Assembly (NCBI RefSeq): GCF_009827595.1
Contig: NZ_WTYT01000005.1
Coordinates: forward strand, 248,001-312,000
Origin: Altericroceibacterium endophyticum
Lineage (GTDB): Bacteria; Pseudomonadota; Alphaproteobacteria; Sphingomonadales; Sphingomonadaceae
Direction: 5' to 3'
DNA: 64,000 bases
In this document: positions 56,452 to 64,000 of the stretch, piece after piece
Layout of the letters: each line of letters opens with the position of its first letter
Position numbering within the stretch: the first letter of the stretch is position 1
Position numbers and translations under genes: made by a program
The notes under the pieces: model-generated
What the model saw: the letters and a program-made list of their open reading frames with translations, nothing else
Database searches by the model: none
Told to the model about the DNA's origin: nothing

Positions 56452-58117
56452 GCAGCTCACGCAGCTCTCGATATTGTGTGTTTCACTCATCGCGGGGCTG
56501 GTGACTGCTGCAGCGCCCGAACCGGCCCGTGCTGCACCAATATCTGCATCATCGGCACCATTGATTGCTCTGCCTGAGCGCGCGGAAATCGCGCCCGTGA
56601 TGGATTGCGACGCTCTGGTCGTTCCGGTTTCCCAGAACTCGGGCGATATTGTCTATCGCATACGATCCGCGACACGCGAACAGGCGGATCAGGAACATCC
56701 CGCATCATGCCTCGTCAAAGGATACACGGCACCGCAGACCGAATTCGAGCTGCGCCTCCCACTGTCCGGCTATAACGGCCGGTTTCTTCAGGGGGGCTGC
56801 GGCGGCATGTGCGGGGTCATCGGCACCCAGATCACGCCCCGTTGCAGCAATGCGCATACCGTTTCCGGTGGATTCGCCGTCGCCTTCAACAATGGCGGCC
56901 ATCACAGCGCCGGCATAGGCGACGCGACCTGGGCTGTCGGCGATCCTGAATTGCGCGAACAATTTGCGCATAAGGCCGCCCATGCCGTGGCAGTAGCATC
57001 CAAATCCATCATCCAGCAGTTTTATGGCGCCCCTCCCGAATGGAGTTACTTTGCCGGCTGTTCTGGCGGTGGCCGTGAAGCCTTGGTGGAAGTGCAGCGA
57101 TATCCGGAGGATTTCGACGGTGTCGTCGCCGGGTCTTCCGTTGCGATGCCCGCTGCGATGCAACTGTTTCTGTGGGAAGCGCAGCAGGGTCTCTATGACG
57201 ATGGCCGGCCCGTCTTCACTTCCGCGGCTGTAGAACTGCTGCACCGGAAAGTGCTCGATGCCTGCGACACTCTGGATGGAATTCCTGACCGCCAGATCGA
57301 CGATCCGCGCCAATGCCGTTTCGATCCGGCAGAGCTGGCTTGCAGCGAAGGAGAAGACGGCGATGCCACCTGTCTCAACGCCGATCAGGTTGCGGCTGCA
57401 CGCGCCTATTACCGGGGCCCCAGCGATGCCGACGGTCATGCCCTGTTTCCCGGCGGCGCGCCTTATGGCGGAGAGCTCGGCTGGATCGGTCGGGGCAGCC
57501 CGATCGAGACTGGCAAATTTGCCGCGCAGTCCTTTCTCCAATATCTGCTGCTGCCCGATCTTCCCGCCGATTTCACATGGCGTGACTGGCGCTTTTCAAA
57601 AGAGAGCCTGCAACGCCTGATCAAGGGGGGAGAGCTGTATGATGCCGGTCAGCCTGATATTTCCACCTTTCAAAACGCTGGTGGCAAATTGCTGATGTGG
57701 CAGGGCTTTGCCGATAATGCGGCCGGTGCTTATGGAATGCTCGACTATTATCAGGCGATGCGCGACCAGATGGGCGGTCTCGATAATGTGCGCAGCTTCG
57801 CCCGCATGTTTCTGGTGCCGGGCGGTTATCACTGTGTCGGCGGCTATGTGCCCTACGATCAGGATTTCCTTGGGGCGGTGGTCAATTGGGTGGAAACGGG
57901 GAAAGCGCCCGATGCGGTCACTGCCGTGGCCACACTTGACGATGACACCATTCGGACACGACCGCTTTACGCCTATCCGACAGGCACGCGTTATCTTGGC
58001 GGTGACGTCAATTCAGCATCCTCTTTCGAACCAAGAGAGCCCTCCAACATTCCGCAGGACGGCTTCGATTGGCCCGGCTCGCTGGCACAGGAAAAACCGC
58101 TGCACATATCGTTCTGA
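56444..58117 (+). CDS. Tannase/feruloyl-esterase-family hydrolase
   Basis: 557 residues with a signal peptide (about 1-31). The nucleophile motif [12 protein letters not shown] is the C-S-x-G-G of tannases, and the paired cysteine next to the catalytic His is in GGYHCVGG. This family cleaves galloyl, feruloyl or similar aromatic esters. It overlaps the carboxylesterase gene. The insert with an acidic Cys-containing loop ([12 protein letters not shown], about 298-309) matches the calcium-binding lid seen in feruloyl esterases, but its metal use here is only inferred. Confidence 0.87.
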   Translation: MRKQLTQLSILCVSLIAGLVTAAAPEPARAAPISASSAPLIALPERAEIAPVMDCDALVVPVSQNSGDIVYRIRSATREQADQEHPASCLVKGYTAPQTEFELRLPLSGYNGRFLQGGCGGMCGVIGTQITPRCSNAHTVSGGFAVAFNNGGHHSAGIGDATWAVGDPELREQFAHKAAHAVAVASKSIIQQFYGAPPEWSYFAGCSGGGREALVEVQRYPEDFDGVVAGSSVAMPAAMQLFLWEAQQGLYDDGRPVFTSAAVELLHRKVLDACDTLDGIPDRQIDDPRQCRFDPAELACSEGEDGDATCLNADQVAAARAYYRGPSDADGHALFPGGAPYGGELGWIGRGSPIETGKFAAQSFLQYLLLPDLPADFTWRDWRFSKESLQRLIKGGELYDAGQPDISTFQNAGGKLLMWQGFADNAAGAYGMLDYYQAMRDQMGGLDNVRSFARMFLVPGGYHCVGGYVPYDQDFLGAVVNWVETGKAPDAVTAVATLDDDTIRTRPLYAYPTGTRYLGGDVNSASSFEPREPSNIPQDGFDWPGSLAQEKPLHISF

Positions 58118-58121
58118 GACC

Positions 58122-58178
58122 TAGGCCGTAGCCCCATAAACAGCACCATCGAGGCACTGTTTATGAGTCTATGGCCTA
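58122..58178. mobile_element. 57 bp TIR-only remnant of the MITE-like element
   Basis: TA-bounded. The left end (GGCCGTAGCCCCATAAACAG...) is joined directly to a shortened right end. It can fold into one long hairpin. It lies between two convergent operons, 4 bp after the tannase-family stop, and its right TA plus the next base form the TAG stop of the SnoaL-like gene on the other strand. Confidence 0.8.
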
Positions 58179-58586
58179 GCCAGCCTGACGGTATTCCCGC
58201 TTCATCACCGCTGCGCGAATACGAATATACTGCCCCGCCCGGGCTTCATATAAGGCAACGCTGTTGATGTAGTAGCGATCGCCCTTGTTCAGCGGGCGAG
58301 ACGTGAAGTCGGGAATGTTTTCAAGCGCCAGAAATTCAGATTCCAGCTCGGCGGCCAGCAATGGCCCATCACTGAAGCAATTGAGCACCTTGATCGTCCG
58401 GCGGGTCTGGGATTTTACCCCCGTATAGAAATCAATAATCGCCTGCCGGCCAATCAGCTCGGTACCATTGCCGATGGTGAGGCGAATGTCAGGCGCATAA
58501 AAGTCGCTGAGCGCGGCCCAGTCGCTGGCATTGAAAGCGGCCATATAGGCGCGAAAGTGATCTTCGGGGCTTATTGTATCGGTCAT
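58176..58586 (-). CDS. SnoaL/NTF2-like protein 1
   Basis: 136 residues with the SnoaL/NTF2 fold: an N-terminal FRAYMAAFNASDWAALSDFYAPD-type helix-strand start (FRAYMAAFNASDWA visible), then curved-sheet blocks. Members include polyketide cyclases, ketosteroid isomerases and ring hydroxylase small subunits, so the activity is open. The ATG overlaps the stop of the upstream paralogue (ATGA). Confidence 0.78.
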   Translation of the reverse strand: MTDTISPEDHFRAYMAAFNASDWAALSDFYAPDIRLTIGNGTELIGRQAIIDFYTGVKSQTRRTIKVLNCFSDGPLLAAELESEFLALENIPDFTSRPLNKGDRYYINSVALYEARAGQYIRIRAAVMKREYRQAG

Positions 58587-58996
58587 GACGAAGCCCTCTT
58601 GCTGCTCGCAACGCGCGCTGTCCGCACGCGGGTGAAGCGCTGATCCTCAATATCGTAGAGCGCGAAGTTGACGCTCCAGCGCTCATCGCCTGCTGCCATT
58701 GCGCCAGTTGGCATGTCGGGCCAATCCTTCACAGCACGCAGATTGGTACGCAATTCGGCGAATATATGCTGTCCGTCTCCGGCGCCGACGAAGCTCAGCA
58801 ATTCGACCCGTTCCTCCAGATATTGACGCACTTCATCATAGAAACGGATCACCGCATCACGGCCAACGACTTGCGCCGCCTGTCCCTGAAAGACCACCTG
58901 ATCGGCATAATAGGCTCCGAATTCCTCAGAATCCCCTCGGTTGAAGGCAGCAAGATAGGTTTCAAACCAGTCGCGAAGATCGCCCCGCTCGGTCAT
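58583..58996 (-). CDS. SnoaL/NTF2-like protein 2
   Basis: 137 residues, a paralogue-like neighbour of the previous gene with the same fold start (WFETYLAAFNRGDSEEFGAYY). Its ATG overlaps the MFS stop (ATGA). Two SnoaL proteins in tandem suggest a heterodimer or two successive steps on an aromatic or cyclic product. Neither has a signal peptide, so they act in the cytosol. Confidence 0.78.
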   Translation of the reverse strand: MTERGDLRDWFETYLAAFNRGDSEEFGAYYADQVVFQGQAAQVVGRDAVIRFYDEVRQYLEERVELLSFVGAGDGQHIFAELRTNLRAVKDWPDMPTGAMAAGDERWSVNFALYDIEDQRFTRVRTARVASSKRASS

Positions 58997-60384
58997 GCTT
59001 CATCCCCCGGCATATAATAATCCTTATCCATGGTTCGCGATGCCAGCAGGAAGCAGAGCGCGGCGACAAAGAATATCCCGACTGCACTCATCAATGCCGA
59101 TTTGACGCCATAGGCCGCTGCTATCGCGCAAGGGTCAGGGCCGAGCAATTGGGATGCCGCCATAGCCGCTTTCGGCCCGTGGCATTGGGCCGCGAAATCA
59201 CCCTGAAACGAGATTTTGGCATAATAGTCGCTGAGCCACCCCACGAAGGTCGGACCCAGCCCGTAACCAAAAATCGTATAGAGTATGCTGAACAGGGCCA
59301 CGCCTGTTGCCCGCATTCGCGGCTCCAGCATGTTCTGGATCATCCCCTGGGTGGGGCCGAAGTATAGCAGCAGGCACGCGCCGGACAGAATGAGCATGCC
59401 CGTGCCCAGCGCAACCGACGTCGTGCTGAAAGCGATCCAGTAAAGAAAGGGTGCTATCATCAGCCCTGCAGCCGCGCCCCAGGCCGGCCAGCGGATATCT
59501 CCGCGCCCGGCAAGCCAGTCGGTTCCGAAAGAGCCGATCAGCAGGCCCAGCGTCAAAGACACGCCCGATATGACGCCATATAATGTCCCGCCATATTGCA
59601 CCGGCAAATCATAGGTACGGATCAGAAACACCGCCATGAACTGAGAGATCGAGGTCATGCCAAAACCGGCCAGTGATCCCCCGAGAATGACGAAGAGCAG
59701 CGCCCGCTTCCGCCGTATCGCACGCAGGAAAGCCCGGAAATCAGGTGGCGGCGTGCGTGTAACCGGCGTATTATCGACCAGGCCGCGGCGTGGTTCGCGC
59801 AGCACCAGCAGCACCAGAACCCCCACGACCACACCAGGAATGCCAAGGGCTATGAAAGCCGCCCGCCACCCCCAGATGCCTCCGATCCAGCCGCCCACCG
59901 ATGCACCGAGAAAACTGCCTATGGGTGACCCGAGCAGCACCAGCGACATGACGGATGCGCGCTTATCACGCGGGAAGTGATCGCCCACCAAAGATGCCGT
60001 CGCGGGCTGCGCTGCGGCCTCGCCCATACCTACGCCGACCCGGCATAGCAGCAACTGGACGAAATTACCGATCAGGCCGCAGGCCGCAGTCATGGCCGAC
60101 CAGAGAATGATCGCCCCCGCGAGGATCTTCGTGCGTGAAGCGCGTTCGGCAAGACGCCCGATCGGCAAACCAAGCAATGCGTAGAGAAAGGCAAAGGCGA
60201 GCCCTTGCAGAATGCCGAGCTGCAAATCGGACAGATTCAGATCGATTTTGATCTGTTCAGCCAGTGCGGCAAAAATTGCCCGGTCCGCATAATTGAAGAC
60301 CGCCACAAGCGATACGAGACCAATGAACATTCGCCGATAGGAGGGGGAGAGCAGATGCTCCTCGTCATTCTTGTTCAACAGCAT
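58993..60384 (-). CDS. MFS transporter, spinster-type
   Basis: 463 residues, 12 membrane helices. NYADRAIFAALAEQIK and the loop GLPIGRLAERASRTKIL give the MFS A-motif of the spinster-like branch; GVGMGEAAAQPATASLV is the helix 4-5 motif. The ATG is only one base from GGGGAG, which is too close; a TTG two codons later (60378) would have ideal spacing and may be the real start. It probably imports the acid released by the periplasmic esterases. First gene of the operon. Confidence 0.85.
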   Translation of the reverse strand: MLLNKNDEEHLLSPSYRRMFIGLVSLVAVFNYADRAIFAALAEQIKIDLNLSDLQLGILQGLAFAFLYALLGLPIGRLAERASRTKILAGAIILWSAMTAACGLIGNFVQLLLCRVGVGMGEAAAQPATASLVGDHFPRDKRASVMSLVLLGSPIGSFLGASVGGWIGGIWGWRAAFIALGIPGVVVGVLVLLVLREPRRGLVDNTPVTRTPPPDFRAFLRAIRRKRALLFVILGGSLAGFGMTSISQFMAVFLIRTYDLPVQYGGTLYGVISGVSLTLGLLIGSFGTDWLAGRGDIRWPAWGAAAGLMIAPFLYWIAFSTTSVALGTGMLILSGACLLLYFGPTQGMIQNMLEPRMRATGVALFSILYTIFGYGLGPTFVGWLSDYYAKISFQGDFAAQCHGPKAAMAASQLLGPDPCAIAAAYGVKSALMSAVGIFFVAALCFLLASRTMDKDYYMPGDEA

Positions 60385-60490
60385 CTCCCCTGGGATATCG
60401 CGCCAGCCCCCTGAAAGGCAGGACGGAGCCGCACATTTTCAGGGGTTCACCAGACGATTATTTATATCTGATGGCAGCTAGTCCTAATTT

Positions 60491-60506
60491 TGTTGATCCG
60501 TCAACA
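60491..60506. promoter_or_regulatory. Candidate MarR operator
   Basis: TGTTGATCCGTCAACA is a perfect inverted repeat with a four-base centre, in the space between the divergent MFS and MarR genes. A further half-site AGTTGA lies at 60514-60519. Confidence 0.5.
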
Positions 60507-60550
60507 TCTTTAAAGTTGATTTCCCGCTTGGCTCAGGCAATTTCAATCGG

Positions 60551-61021
60551 ATGAAGCCTTCATCCATGTCTGCCCTGTACGGCAGCGATCACTTTCCTTA
60601 CCAATTGCTTATCCTGGCCAAGAAGATTGACCGCCAGGCCACCCGGCATTTGCACGGCGAATTTGGGCTGACTTTGGCGGAGTGGCGCGTGCTGGCTTTT
60701 ATCGGTGTTGCGGGGCCATCAAGCGCCAGCCTGATCGGGCGCGATGGTCATGTCGACCGCGCTGAGATCAGCAGGGCAGTGTCCCGATTGACTGAGGCTG
60801 GGCTGGTCACGCGGCAACCTGCCGAGAATAATAAGCGCCGGCTGATCATCCATACGACACCGGAAGGTCAGGATTTGTTTATCAAGATCAGAGATCATCG
60901 CCGGACCTATTATCAAACCCTAACGCACTCCATTTCCGAAGAGGACAAGAACCGCCTTTCGCAGGCCATCAGAGACATGTCCGAGGAAGTCGACAGGCTA
61001 CAGGACACGTTAGGGGATTAG
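60551..61021 (+). CDS. MarR-family transcriptional regulator
   Basis: 156 residues from ATG 60551 or 60566. The winged helix includes LTLAEWRVLAFIG, VDRAEISRAVSRLTEAGLV and the wing RQPAENNKRRLIIH. MarR proteins bind palindromes as dimers and release them when an aromatic ligand binds. It is divergent from the MFS operon with the GTTGA/TCAAC palindrome between, so it probably represses that operon, and perhaps the TonB-esterase operon too. Confidence 0.88.
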   Translation: MKPSSMSALYGSDHFPYQLLILAKKIDRQATRHLHGEFGLTLAEWRVLAFIGVAGPSSASLIGRDGHVDRAEISRAVSRLTEAGLVTRQPAENNKRRLIIHTTPEGQDLFIKIRDHRRTYYQTLTHSISEEDKNRLSQAIRDMSEEVDRLQDTLGD

Positions 61022-61035
61022 TTCTTCCGAGTGGC

Positions 61036-62073
61036 TCAGCGTGACTTCGCCGCCGGAGATCTGTCCAGATGTTCGCCGAAGAAAGGCAAGACCTTGCTCC
61101 GCAAACGCTCCGCAATGCGATTGCCATGGTCGCCAGAATACACTTCCCAATCATGTGCGATGTTGAAGCGCGACAGTTCACCATGCACCGCGTTATTGTC
61201 GTTGTAGAGGTTATCCTCGTCACCAACATCCAGCGCAATCGCTTCGTAACTCTTCAATGCCGGCACATATTGCGCCATCATCACCAGAGGCGCATTGGCG
61301 GCCATTCGCCCGATAACAAGCGGATCGAGCGCATCCCCCTCAATTCCGGTGTCGATATAGTTGGGCTCACGCGCCGGATCGGGAGACCAGGAGGCAAGAA
61401 CCGCCAGCGTACTCCGCTGCAAAAAGTCCATATTCTCGTCGTCCGTTCCGTCATTCGCCTCCGCTTCTTTGGCATCGGCAAGCGTAAGGGGGCGCTGGGA
61501 GAGGCAGCACGCACTCATGGCGTAGAGACTGGAAAAGATACCGGGATACTTCATGCCCAAACGCAAAGTGCCATATCCGCCCATGGAATGCCCCGCCAAG
61601 CCGCGTGACTGCGGTTCGGCAATCGTCCGATAGTTTTCGTCAACATAGGACACCAGCTCATGCGTGACGAAATCTTCGAAATTCCCGGTGGTTGGGGAAT
61701 TTGAATACATCGCACCGCCATGTTTGCTGTTCCCGTCAGGCACGACCATAATCAGCTCGTTACCTTCAGCCTCCGCGCCGGCGACCGCCCCGGAAAAATC
61801 GAGATATTCATCATATCCCTTCGGAGTGCCGAGATAGCCATGGAGGAAATAGACCACCGGATAGCGTGCCTCCGGATGCGTCTCATAGCTGGCCGGCAAA
61901 ACGACCAGAACATCACGGTTCGCATCGTTTCCCTCAAGGTTGCCGGCAATCGCGTCACTGTGAACAGTGACCCATTCTTCTTTCGCCGCGGGCGCAGACT
62001 GCGCATGTGCGCTGAGAGGATGAAGGAAAATGGCAAACGCCGCGGCTAAGGCGAATGGTCTGGCAAGCATCAT
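61036..62073 (-). CDS. Secreted CE1-like (esterase D/feruloyl) esterase
   Basis: 345 residues; a signal peptide ends SAHAQ. The alpha/beta hydrolase fold of the putative esterase family shows VVYFLHGYLG, nucleophile elbow LAGHSMGGYG (Ser near 167), an acid in the DALD/DVGDEDN region and His in SGDHGNRIAERL. Related CE1 proteins hydrolyse feruloyl or acetyl esters. It is the third exported esterase of this cluster. Convergent with the MarR gene; GGAGAGG lies before the ATG. Confidence 0.82.
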   Translation of the reverse strand: MMLARPFALAAAFAIFLHPLSAHAQSAPAAKEEWVTVHSDAIAGNLEGNDANRDVLVVLPASYETHPEARYPVVYFLHGYLGTPKGYDEYLDFSGAVAGAEAEGNELIMVVPDGNSKHGGAMYSNSPTTGNFEDFVTHELVSYVDENYRTIAEPQSRGLAGHSMGGYGTLRLGMKYPGIFSSLYAMSACCLSQRPLTLADAKEAEANDGTDDENMDFLQRSTLAVLASWSPDPAREPNYIDTGIEGDALDPLVIGRMAANAPLVMMAQYVPALKSYEAIALDVGDEDNLYNDNNAVHGELSRFNIAHDWEVYSGDHGNRIAERLRSKVLPFFGEHLDRSPAAKSR

Positions 62074-62218
62074 CTATGTCCTCTCCCTCAATTATGGCAT
62101 GGCAAAGTAGAGAATTTATTTGAGTTGTCATCGATATTATAGACCGGCATCGAAAACGCCCTTTCCGGCACTGTCCCTACTGGACAAGTCCCGCGCTGAA
62201 CGGGCATAGCGCGCAGCC

Positions 62219-63496
62219 ATGCATGACCTTCGTTTTATTCGCGACAATCCCGAAACTTTCGATGCCGGACTGGCCCTGCGCGGGGCAGAGCCTGCTGCTG
62301 CGCAAATCCTGGCGCTGGATGAACAGCGCCGCGGCGTTTCCACCCGCATGCAGGAGGCGCAAAGCCGCCGGAACGAGGCGTCCAAAGCCATCGGCAAGGC
62401 GATGGGCCAGGGTGACACGGAAACCGCCGAAAGTCTGAAGGCCGAAGTGGCTGAACTGAAACAGACCCTGCCCCAGCTTGAAGAGCAGGACCGCGTGCTC
62501 TCCGCCGAACTCAATGATCTGATCGCCCGCCTGCCCAATCTGCCGATGGACGGTGTGCCGCAAGGCACGGATGAAGATGACAATCAGGAAGTCAGCCGCT
62601 GGGGCACTCCGCGCGAATTTTCCTTTAAACCCATGGAACATGCCGATATCGGCCCCGCGCTTGGTCTCGATTTTGAAACCGGCGCCGCCATTGCTGGTGC
62701 GCGTTTCACCTTTCTGAAAGGCCAGATGGCGCGTTTCCAGCGCGGAATCGCGCAATTCATGCTCGATTTCCAGACAGCGACGCGCGGCTATATGGAATGT
62801 GCCCCGCCTTTGCTGGTGCGTGACGAGGCTGTTTTCGGCACAGGGCAATTGCCCAAATTTTCGGAAGATTTGTTCCGCACCACCGATGGCCGCTGGCTGA
62901 TCCCGACGGCGGAAGTCAGCCTGACCAATTCGGTGCGCGAACAGATTATCGATGATCTTTCAGCGCCTTTGCGATTGACGGCCCTGACCCCTTGTTTCCG
63001 CTCCGAAGCGGGTGCGGCGGGACGTGATACGCGCGGCTATATTCGCCAGCATCAATTCGACAAGGTGGAGCTCGTCACCATTTGCCGCCCGGAAGACTGG
63101 CAGGCAGAGCATGACTATATGACAGCGTCGGCCGAAGCCATTCTGCAAGCGCTTGAGCTGCCCTATCGCAAGATGCTGCTGTGCACCGGCGACATGGGCG
63201 CGACGGCGAAGAAGACCTTTGATCTGGAAGTCTGGCTTCCGGGCCAGAGCGCCTATCGGGAAATCAGCTCGGTCAGCTGGTGCGGTGATTATCAGGCCCG
63301 GCGCATGAATGCCCGCTATCGTCCTGAAGGTGCAAAGAAAACCGAATTCGTCCATACGCTGAACGGATCGGGCCTGGCCGTCGGACGCACCCTTGTCGCG
63401 CTGCTCGAAAACGGGCAGCAGGAAGATGGTTCGGTGGTAATCCCCGATGCGCTCAAACCCTATTGCGGTGGGATGGAGCGTCTGACACCAGCGTAA
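62219..63496 (+). CDS. serS: Seryl-tRNA synthetase
   Basis: 425 residues. An N-terminal coiled-coil arm (about 30-105) holds the tRNA-Ser long arm. The class II core has motif 2 [20 protein letters not shown] and motif 3 [15 protein letters not shown]. It charges tRNA-Ser with serine in the cytosol. surE follows 24 bp later on the same strand. Confidence 0.95.
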   Translation: MHDLRFIRDNPETFDAGLALRGAEPAAAQILALDEQRRGVSTRMQEAQSRRNEASKAIGKAMGQGDTETAESLKAEVAELKQTLPQLEEQDRVLSAELNDLIARLPNLPMDGVPQGTDEDDNQEVSRWGTPREFSFKPMEHADIGPALGLDFETGAAIAGARFTFLKGQMARFQRGIAQFMLDFQTATRGYMECAPPLLVRDEAVFGTGQLPKFSEDLFRTTDGRWLIPTAEVSLTNSVREQIIDDLSAPLRLTALTPCFRSEAGAAGRDTRGYIRQHQFDKVELVTICRPEDWQAEHDYMTASAEAILQALELPYRKMLLCTGDMGATAKKTFDLEVWLPGQSAYREISSVSWCGDYQARRMNARYRPEGAKKTEFVHTLNGSGLAVGRTLVALLENGQQEDGSVVIPDALKPYCGGMERLTPA

Positions 63497-63520
63497 AACA
63501 ATAATAAGCGAAAGGATTTC

Positions 63521-64000
63521 ATGCGCATTCTCCTCACCAATGATGACGGTATTCACGCACCCGGTTTTGCGGTTCTGGAGAATATAGCGCGGCAGATTTC
63601 CGACGATGTGTGGGTCTGCGCCCCGGCTGAGGAGAATTCCGGCGCCGGCCATTCGCTGACCCTGCACCAGCCCGTTCGGCTGAAGGAGCATGGTGAAAAA
63701 CGCTATGCCGTGACCGGAACGCCGACCGATTCGGTCAATCTGGCCCTGCGCAAATTCTTTGCTGACAAAATGCCCGACCTGATCATTTCAGGCGTCAATA
63801 ATGGCGAAAATCTGGCCGATGACGTGACCTATTCGGGCACGATTTCAGCCGCAATGGAAGGCGCCCTGGCCGGCATTCCGGCCATCGCGCTCAGCCAGTC
63901 CATGCGCGGCGGCGCTGACGGCCCGGGTTTCGATGCAGCCGAGCAATGGGCCGAGAGAGTCATTCGCCCTTTGCTCACTACGCAAATTCCCCGGCGCTGC
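63521..64000 (+). CDS. surE: 5'-nucleotidase SurE, N-terminal part
   Basis: 160 residues are seen before the right edge. AAAGGA precedes the ATG. The metal and phosphate residues are in LLTNDDGIHAPG (D8, D9), NSGAGHSLT and ISGVNNGENLADDVTYSGT (the conserved Asn). SurE dephosphorylates nucleoside monophosphates and is often co-transcribed near pcm and serS, as here. Confidence 0.93.
   Translation, partial: MRILLTNDDGIHAPGFAVLENIARQISDDVWVCAPAEENSGAGHSLTLHQPVRLKEHGEKRYAVTGTPTDSVNLALRKFFADKMPDLIISGVNNGENLADDVTYSGTISAAMEGALAGIPAIALSQSMRGGADGPGFDAAEQWAERVIRPLLTTQIPRRC

Overview
The window looks like the chromosome of a sphingomonad (Alphaproteobacteria, order Sphingomonadales). The evidence is a ChpT-type histidine phosphotransferase, RpoH, two large TonB-dependent receptors, a TorF-type putative porin, a trigger factor with a long Lys/Ala/Pro tail, a DUF3297 protein, and a pyrB gene paired with a metal-site-defective dihydroorotase homologue. 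Genus cannot be fixed from the sequence alone.

Region by region. 1-12.9 kb: the start of a TauE/SafE transporter, a glycosyltransferase/outer-membrane pair resembling NfrB/NfrA, nhaA, gloA, torF-like, a PPP-type phosphatase, rnpB, an AmpD-like amidase, chpT, a JAMM peptidase, an RluD-type pseudouridine synthase, rpoH and mtgA. 13-18.6 kb: a TonB receptor divergent from a zinc-type CDF exporter, and a MarR-GNAT fusion. 18.8-30.3 kb: clpX, clpP, an LprI-like protein, an antiporter, tig, tRNA-Leu, der and its metallopeptidase neighbour, a glycerophosphodiesterase, and a decayed esterase pseudogene. 30.3-40.1 kb: bfr and bfd, a DUF418 protein, two SPOR-domain envelope proteins, pyrB and its pseudo-dihydroorotase partner, and sppA.

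40.2-51.6 kb is an 11.3 kb genomic island in a tRNA-Val(CAC) gene. A perfect 67 bp direct repeat of the tRNA 3' half bounds it, and a tyrosine integrase sits at its far end. Its cargo is a type I restriction-modification operon, hsdM-hsdS-prrC-hsdR, in which every junction overlaps. PrrC, an anticodon nuclease, is a second-line antiphage weapon held silent by the HsdMSR complex, and its ATPase and nuclease residues are intact here. HsdS carries the TAEL spacer repeat known to set target spacing in type IC enzymes. The rest of the island is an Xis-like / HTH-zinc-ribbon / second tyrosine recombinase module and an unknown protein.

51.9-62.1 kb looks like an ester-catabolism cluster: TonB receptor, Tat-exported carboxylesterase and tannase-family hydrolase on one strand; an MFS transporter and two SnoaL/NTF2-like proteins on the other; a MarR regulator; and a secreted CE1-like esterase. 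GTTGA/TCAAC palindromes lie in front of both operons, which suggests common control. serS and the start of surE close the window.

A 268 bp non-autonomous element with 31 bp terminal inverted repeats and TA ends occurs twice. A 57 bp remnant made only of its two ends occurs a third time. All three copies lie at or within a few bases of stop codons, and two supply the stop codon itself. No transposase for it is present in the window.
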